Source of the DNA: Streblospio benedicti
Taxonomy: Eukaryota > Annelida > Polychaeta > Spionida > Spionidae
DNA length: 64,000 bases
Direction of reading: 5' to 3'
Assembly: GCA_019095985.1 (NCBI GenBank)
Contig: CM032660.1
Span: 61,437,329 to 61,501,328 of the forward strand
The notes beneath the pieces were generated by a model. It saw only the letters and a program-made list of their open reading frames with translations. It did no database searches and was not told the origin of the DNA. Positions 58,101 through 64,000 of this stretch are shown one piece after another (position 1 is the stretch's first letter; each line of letters opens with the position of its first letter). A program made the translations under genes and the position numbers.

Positions 58101-59045
58101 ACCATGTCTAGACGTTCTTCTGTTATCAACCTAATAAGCCTTGATGAGCGTGCTGACAGCCCCGTAGGAGCCTAGATCGCCGCCATCTGTCGTGACCACA
58201 TCGCATTAGAGTGATGTGATGAATGCAGGTCTCAATCTGTGAGCCAGGGTCTAATGCGTGTCTTAATGGAGGCGCACGTACTCGCTAATTAATATAGGGT
58301 GGACCAGGGTACTAGTAATCGCGCGGCATGAAAGGCTTTGTTCGTGACCTTTACGTTATCGTTAGTTATTGTTTAAAGGTTAATGTGGATGGCGAGGCAG
58401 AACATATCTCATATGAAAAAAGTAATCAATAGAAACAAACAAGCAAACAAACAAACAAACAGGCAAACAAACAAAAGTGGTGTCCACATAGAGCACAGCC
58501 GGTTTTATGCACGTGTATTTTTGTATGATTATACTTAAAGAAGGAAGCACACATTCTATTTAATTGCCCTTTGCAGTGGGTTAGCTCTAGTATGTAAACA
58601 GGTTCCACAGTATGGATTCAATTGGAACATATCATATGCGGAGACCTTCAGGGGATGTGCAAAAGTGTCCAGATGAGACAGGTGTCTTTAAAAGAGAGAC
58701 TCATTTTATATATGACACAGAGGGCAAACACATCAGGGAAAGTTGTCTACATATTAAGAAAGGTCTTTAGATGATAGGCCCTCACACTTATCCTTTTTAG
58801 GAAAGGAACTGTACATATACATGCAGTTTTTTAAAAAAGGAATGAATCATTTGGTTGCAATATTATACTAATAATCTGACATCGAATGTGCTCAAATTTG
58901 GCGAGAAAACGGCCTACACAGAAAAAAAAACGTGGTTTACACTAAAACCGGCCCTCTTTTCTGTTGCAATTCCTTCTAGAACATTAAGTACTTATTTGAG
59001 ATCAGGAAAATCATTGGAAAATGTCTGTTTAACTTGTCTATCATT
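58101..59045. other. No gene; (CAAA)n tract at about 58433-58475
   Basis: Simple repeat of CAAA with G variants, otherwise featureless. Confidence 0.5.
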
Positions 59046-59230
59046 ACAATTTCAAGAAAAATTGTGTGTTTAGTTTTCATCAAGATCAATGTCATCATCA
59101 CTTTCTTCCATTTCTTCTTCACTTTCATCGTTGTGTTCAAGTTCCTCTGCAGTTTTTCAACTAAGTCTGTCAATGATGGTGGAAGCACAAGCAAGATGTT
59201 CTACATTCACAGGCATTGACAGGGCATGAG
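59046..59230 (-). other. Possible coding relic with acidic end
   Basis: One minus frame reads HALSMPVNVEHLACASTIID, then after a TGA continues AEELEHNDESEEEMEESDDD and ends IDLDEN with a TAA. Acidic C-termini of this kind occur in real proteins and in transposases. A CTGCAG acceptor lies just before the acidic part. I do not recognise the family. Confidence 0.25.
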
Positions 59231-59599
59231 ATAATTGAAATTGGCATTGTTCTGGTGGTCAGATTGAAATTAAACCTGAGAGGTAATGACGAACCAGGAA
59301 GAGGCCGCAAGCCCCAAGAAAGAAAATGGATCCACACTAATCATATCAAGCCATTTGTAGCGGCTAGTGGCGGTGTGGTGAACATGGTGGACTAACAAGA
59401 TCTTTTCTACTCCGCTATTCCCATGCACGTGAGCGGCTCTACTATGAGTATTGGAGGTCGAATTATTAGAAAGAAAACAAGGAGAGTTCAGTTTTATGGA
59501 CTTAACTTCGCGCCTTGGTGGAAGTTTCTTATGAAATGATTGGATGTAGTTAAAGGCTGTAATCCCTCGCACCCACCCTTTAATTTGTCGTGTGTTTCA

Positions 59600-60297
59600 T
59601 TGTGAACCTTGGGGGAGAGAGGGAAGTACAAGAGTCATTGGTGATGGGAATGGTGAAGAAAACAAGGCTACAGTCATGGGCCGCGAATAGCAGGAAAGCG
59701 AAGTCATCGCCACTGACTGGAATTGCCCCGATAGCAGGGATTATGTAAGGTCAGGGTGGGAAAGCTGACAATTAAAGCGGAAAATATCTCAAGCGGAAAA
59801 TGACAGACAAGACGAAGAAATCCGTTAGTGGTGACCCGAGAAAACCCATCGCGGGGTAGCTATTGTCTCAGATGCGGGCTTGGAATAGCAAAAGGACAGT
59901 ACAAAGAAGGCCACAGCCTCGCAGACACGTGAGAGCCCGCTGCAGGCTCGCGGCTCGCTGGTGACCCTCTCAGCTAGGAAAGTAAACAAACAGAGTGCGG
60001 GGACCGGAACAGTCAAAGGTCAGCCGTCTCCGAAACCGCGTTGATTGATCGAAAATGCATGAGCGAGTAATACTTTGTAGTAGAGATTGCAGTATTCAAT
60101 ATTGAAAGTCACCTTGTCCTGGATGTTGTAGCAATGGCAGTGCACAATTTGTTCATTTTTAATGTGAAGGCGACGTTTTTCCTTGGAAAGAAGACAATTA
60201 CACTAAGTGAACACGCACTAGAGCAACTACTATGGTTTGAGAAACTGTGCCTACATCCTATAATGCCGGATGCAACGCCGACATCCATGCCGTGTAA
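59600..60297. other. No gene recognised; GC/CpG-richer block at about 59820-60020
   Basis: Locally richer in CpG than its surroundings (AACCCATCGCGGGG, GGCTCGCGGCTCGCTGG). Could be a promoter-like region; nothing else supports that. Confidence 0.25.
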
Positions 60298-60801
60298 AGC
60301 GAGGGGCACATTCCACCGTAAGGTGGGTCTACAGCCAGTGCACGACCAAAAACGCATAGAAAACGTGAGGATCAGTGCGTATGCAGTGCGGCAAACGTAC
60401 GTTTTTTTTCTATGCCGTACGGTGCCCGCAGAAGATGTTTGGCTTGCCAAACTTCTTCTACGGCCACCCTACGTACAGGTCTGACCGTAAGGAGGCAGTG
60501 CGGAGATCTTACGTGAAACGCAGATGATTTACCCGCACTTTGTCGGCATAGACACAGTACGGGGGCCGTGCGTTCCGTGCGCAGGACGTAAGTAATACGC
60601 GAGTACATCGCACGTTCTATGTAAGTTGAGGGCACGGCCACCTCAATAAAAACCACCCCCGACGCACTCATAACGCACGGAGCCCGTGCGTATGTGCCCA
60701 CAACTGTACTTTTGTCACTGCATGCTGAAAACGCCGTAGACGCCGCAGACCTCAACATGCCTTGCGGCGACCACCGCCGCAAGGTGGAATGTGCGCCTCG
60801 C
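60298..60801 (-). mobile_element. GC-rich TTAA-type MITE, copy B4 (inverted to B1-B3)
   Basis: 504 bp, AGCGAGGGGCACATTCCACC at the left and GGTGGAATGTGCGCCTCGC at the right. The internal order is reversed relative to B1-B3. Flanks GTAA and ATAA are decayed TTAA. Confidence 0.85.
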
Positions 60802-60934
60802 ATAACACTCTTACTGTGCAGTGTAGATTGTCAAGTCACAGAGGCACACCTCCCCCCTCCAAAAGACATTTTTATATTCATTGCACAGTATCATCATCAG
60901 CGGGCTGACTGTGATTAGGGCCCGGGGATTAGGG

Positions 60935-61075
60935 ACCGTTCATTATTTATGAGGAGGGGGCCGGAGGAAATTAAGGAGGGCCGCCAACTTTGTACATGTA
61001 AATTGGCGGCGGGCCATCAACTTTAAGCATGGAATAAGAGGGGGGTCACTTAAGTGTATGCCTAAACTTCATTCA
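60935..61075. mobile_element. Partial MITE with AGGGACCGTTCATTATTTAT end
   Basis: The left end resembles the 31467 element; G-rich blocks with GCCGCCAACTTTGTAC and CCATCAACTTTAAG follow. The right end is not seen. Confidence 0.45.
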
Positions 61076-61091
61076 TTTCTTAGGTCGTTAA

Positions 61092-61420
61092 CTTTGTGAC
61101 TCGCGGAAGTGCAATGCCAGTCAATCACACAAAAATGTCGAAATATATGAATTAACAAAAGCACTTGTGTATTGTGGTTGTTGAGCTTTATAAATAATAA
61201 AATATTGTTCACAAAACCTTTCAAGGCATACAGATTCGAATACAAAATACCGAATAAACAGTCAATAAGTTGAAAGAGATATATCAATAATTACAATTCA
61301 TTCTAAATGTCTCAAACGAAATGTCTTAGGGACCAAGCCAAAAGATCAATGTCGGATTTCTAAGTCAATTATTCAACTTGGGGGGGGGGGGGTCAGTAGG
61401 CCCAATTAACTTGTGTCACT
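61092..61420. repeat. Dispersed repeat K, copy 1
   Basis: TTTGTGACTCGCGGAAGTGC, AAATATTGTTCACAAAAC, CATACAGATTCGAATACAAA, GGACCAAGCCAAAAGATCAA and CCCAATTAACTTGTG are shared with 62272-62670. Confidence 0.8.
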
Positions 61421-62271
61421 TACATACCCACATCAAATAACTTCATTAGATACAGTCCACACTGACATTTGGCGCGTGCCTGGAGAAAGCATGTGCCCCA
61501 GATGTGTTATGTCAAATCGGCGACCATGTTTTTTAATCACGTGTAAGATCCGCTGGCTTTAGGCGCACCGTCTTTAAAATGAGGTGCAGAACAACAAACA
61601 GTGACCACTCTGCGGATGCTGCATTTACGTCAAAGTGGCCTTGAATTTTTTTATGTGTAGTTCATGATATTTAGATTTTGATATTGGTTTCGTGTTTTAT
61701 ATGTTTCTAAACGGGTTGCTGTGTTGTCTAATGAAGCTTTACAATTTAACGGGGTAGTATGGATACTTTTTATGATGCAGGTTTTGTTGTTGGCATCGAT
61801 TTCGTTTTTAAGTCATCATCGGTTTCATTTTAGTGAATCATCGCGAGGAATTTAATTTATAGCATCAATTGATCCATTGATTAAGTTAAGAATGTATTTA
61901 TCTTATGTAATGCAATGCATGCTTCGTCTCCTGCCTTGTAAAGATTTTCAAATAGCAAATTGTTCGTAAACAGAAAAGAAACTATATCCACAAACACAAT
62001 ATGGTCTAGTCAACTAGAGTGCAGCTAGATAGCTTTAAAATGACACAACAATGATTTCTCTAGTACCATACTAGCATAGCCCATGCCTCGTCAAACTTGA
62101 ACTTCGGGTGGGGTCAAGTGCAGAGCCGATGATCATGGATGGCCACAGTAAAGACGCAAACTCACTCGGTTCAGTCCGGTCACTTGCCAGGGCCGTAGTT
62201 TCAATGAGGCAAGGGAGGCAACTGCCTCCTAAGTTTTGGGGGAGATTTTCTTTTTATTATTTTTTGTGACT

Positions 62272-62670
62272 CGCGGTAGTGCAATGCGAGCCAATCACAC
62301 AAAATTGACAGTATTCTTTAGAAGAAAAATTGAATATGACTATTGTACATATTGAGCCACATAAATTATAAAATATTGTTCACAAAACTGTTCAAGCATA
62401 CAGATTCGAATACAAAATACGGAATGAACAGTCCATAAGTTGGAATAGATATATCAATAATTATAATTTAATCCAAATGTTGTACATAAGACACAATTCA
62501 ATGCTATTTCTAGTACACCAGTACCTAATACTAAAAAATTAGATTCTATACATAACGGTATCAAACGAAGTGTGTTAGTGACCAAGCCAAAAGATTAATG
62601 TCAGATTTCTAAGTTAATTATTCAACTTAGGAGGAGGGAGTCAGTAAGCCCAATTAACTTGTGCCATCCG
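62272..62670. repeat. Dispersed repeat K, copy 2
   Basis: Same order of motifs as copy 1, with an extra stretch of about 90 bp near 62480-62570 that copy 1 lacks. Confidence 0.8.
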
Positions 62671-62957
62671 ACAATATCAACTTTTTAACAGCCCATTTCC
62701 AAACTTTGTTGTTACATATTGTTTTTTTTATTATTAAATTTATAGTTAACTTTAAGACCAAACATTTGTTAATCAAGATTTTTTAAAGTGCACATTCAAC
62801 TTTTTAAGATATTACCTGGGGGTGGGGGGTTGTCGTTCCGCTAAATCAACTTTTTACTAATTAACTTATCAGGTGGGGGAGGGGAGGGGGGGGGGCTCTG
62901 AGCTAAGTTAAAGATTTAACTTAGTTATCAGACGCGCAACTTTTGGCTTGGTCCCTT
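62576..62957. mobile_element. MITE with GGACCAAGCCAAAAG ends
   Basis: TAGTGACCAAGCCAAAAG at the left and CTTTTGGCTTGGTCCCTTA at the right. The interior has repeated (A)CAACTTTTTAA phrases and G-rich tracts. In copy K1 (61092-61420) the GGACCAAGCCAAAAG end occurs too. Confidence 0.7.
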
Positions 62958-63447
62958 ATGGCATCTAGCCCAATTTTGGAGGCCATAAATTATAATCGGC
63001 CACAAATTCCTCTTGTCATATTTCAATAAGCCATATATCTTGATCCCACAAGACTGTCCCTGACAATGGTTTCTGGTATCTGATGCAAAGCATTTGTAAA
63101 CTGCCAGCACATTGTCGATTCGACGTCCGTGTGTCATCCAGATTGCAATACTACGGAGGTCTGTGTCCATGCGCATGAATATAATGTGTATTATGATGGT
63201 TTATATTTCCTGATCAATAACAACTTCATCTAGAAAAGAGGATTTCATTTGCCTTATATCATCTAGAAATATCCACCTCAATTGCTTACACTGATATCAT
63301 CGAATCAACCTGGATTCGACGTTATTCCGGTCACCCATTTCAATGTAACAACATATATGCTTTTCATGAATTCAAATCCCATGAACATTTACAAAACTAT
63401 TGAAGACATACTAATCATACATTGTTCTTACATTTAGCAGTCTTAGT
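62958..63447. other. No recognisable gene
   Basis: AT-rich, no domain in the minus frame at 62928-63176. Confidence 0.4.
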
Positions 63448-63622
63448 ACAATAGAACCTCTCTATTAGGACCACCGTTGGGACCAGTGTTAAGTGGTCTC
63501 AGTGCAGAAGCAGTCTCTCTACACAGAGGTTCATTTTGGTAGCTTTATTGGGACCGTGTGAAGTGGTCGTATTATAGAGCTGATCTCATTACGGAGGTGG
63601 TCTTAATTGGAGGTTCTACTGT
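63448..63622. mobile_element. MITE of the AGAACCTCTCTATT family, copy M2
   Basis: CAATAGAACCTCTCTATTAG to TTGGAGGTTCTACTG, with GTTCATTTTGGTAGCTTTAT inside. Confidence 0.75.
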
Positions 63623-63650
63623 ATTTTCATTTAGCGGTCTTAGTATATGC

Positions 63651-63828
63651 GGTAGAATCTCCAATTAAGATCACCTCTCTATTGAGACCACTTCTCAAAT
63701 AAGATCACTTTTCACACTCCCAAATCTTCATAGAGCTACCAAAATGAACCTCCATGTTGAGACCACCTCTCTATTGAAAACACCTCACACTGGTCCCAAA
63801 GGTGGTTCTAATAAAGAGGTTCCAATGT
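63651..63828. mobile_element. MITE of the AGAACCTCTCTATT family, copy M3, inverted
   Basis: Reverse orientation relative to M2 and only 28 bp away: GGTAGAATCTCCAATTAAGA at the left, ATAAAGAGGTTCCAATG at the right, GAGCTACCAAAATGAACCTC inside. Confidence 0.75.
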
Positions 63829-64000
63829 ATATTCATTTAGTAGTCCTAGCATATACTTTTAAAACCTACTGTAGTACCTTTTACTGTGGTCAGTTATGGG
63901 CATCTTATAGCAAGAATATTCATAAGAAAGTGTCCGTTGCATACAACAATGTTTTAGAGCTCTTTTTAAACTAGATAGAAGATGTAGTGTTTCCAAAAAT

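Noticed and set aside
59305-59397. Short + strand phrase (KWIHTNHIKPFVAAS) like the C-terminal end of a Gypsy-type integrase
   Set aside because: Under 35 codons, no other retroelement part nearby and no terminal repeats. Too little to call an LTR-element fossil.

Overview
This is an AT-rich animal (metazoan) nuclear window. It has spliced genes with GT/AG introns, an N-gap, many short DNA transposons, LINE and Penelope fossils, tRNA-derived SINEs and long CA microsatellites. The repeat mix and the tachykinin-receptor-type GPCR exon suggest a marine invertebrate, possibly an invertebrate deuterostome. I cannot name the species from the sequence.

Host genes: (1) TYW1, the radical-SAM/flavodoxin enzyme of wybutosine tRNA modification, on the minus strand with three 5' coding exons between 2423 and 913. 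The rest is lost to a degenerate homopolymer stretch at 1-520. (2) An intact single-exon ASF1 histone chaperone at 10596-11201 (+). (3) A multi-exon minus-strand gene at 22797-13508 whose ten-exon chain joins a THAP-type zinc finger to a DUF4806 domain. Exon phases fit throughout, and there is a second possible first exon at 21844-21809. (4) One exon of a tachykinin/neurokinin-type receptor at 50920-51114 (+). A weaker GPCR-like candidate lies at about 28968-29410 (-).

Layout: 0.5-2.4 kb TYW1; 2.5-10.2 kb nested DNA transposons, hairpins, ACGTC-rich arrays and a LINE relic; 10.2-11.4 kb ASF1; 11.7-12.9 kb a broken ISL2EU-type transposase; 13.5-22.8 kb the THAP-DUF4806 gene, with a Penelope fossil and an L2/CR1 LINE in its introns; 23-33 kb mostly featureless DNA with a gap, a SINE and a satellite-like array; 33.8-36.1 kb a GC-rich cluster of TTAA-flanked MITEs; 36.5-50 kb repeats, including two CA arrays that grew inside copies of one MITE family; 50.6-51.6 kb the receptor exon squeezed between a minisatellite and a nested MITE; 53.3-64 kb more MITEs, a 59-bp-arm hairpin and duplications.

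Several host exons have single-base length changes in A/T runs while splice sites and phases stay intact. With the homopolymer-only contig end, this points to consensus errors rather than gene death, and matters for any automated annotation here.
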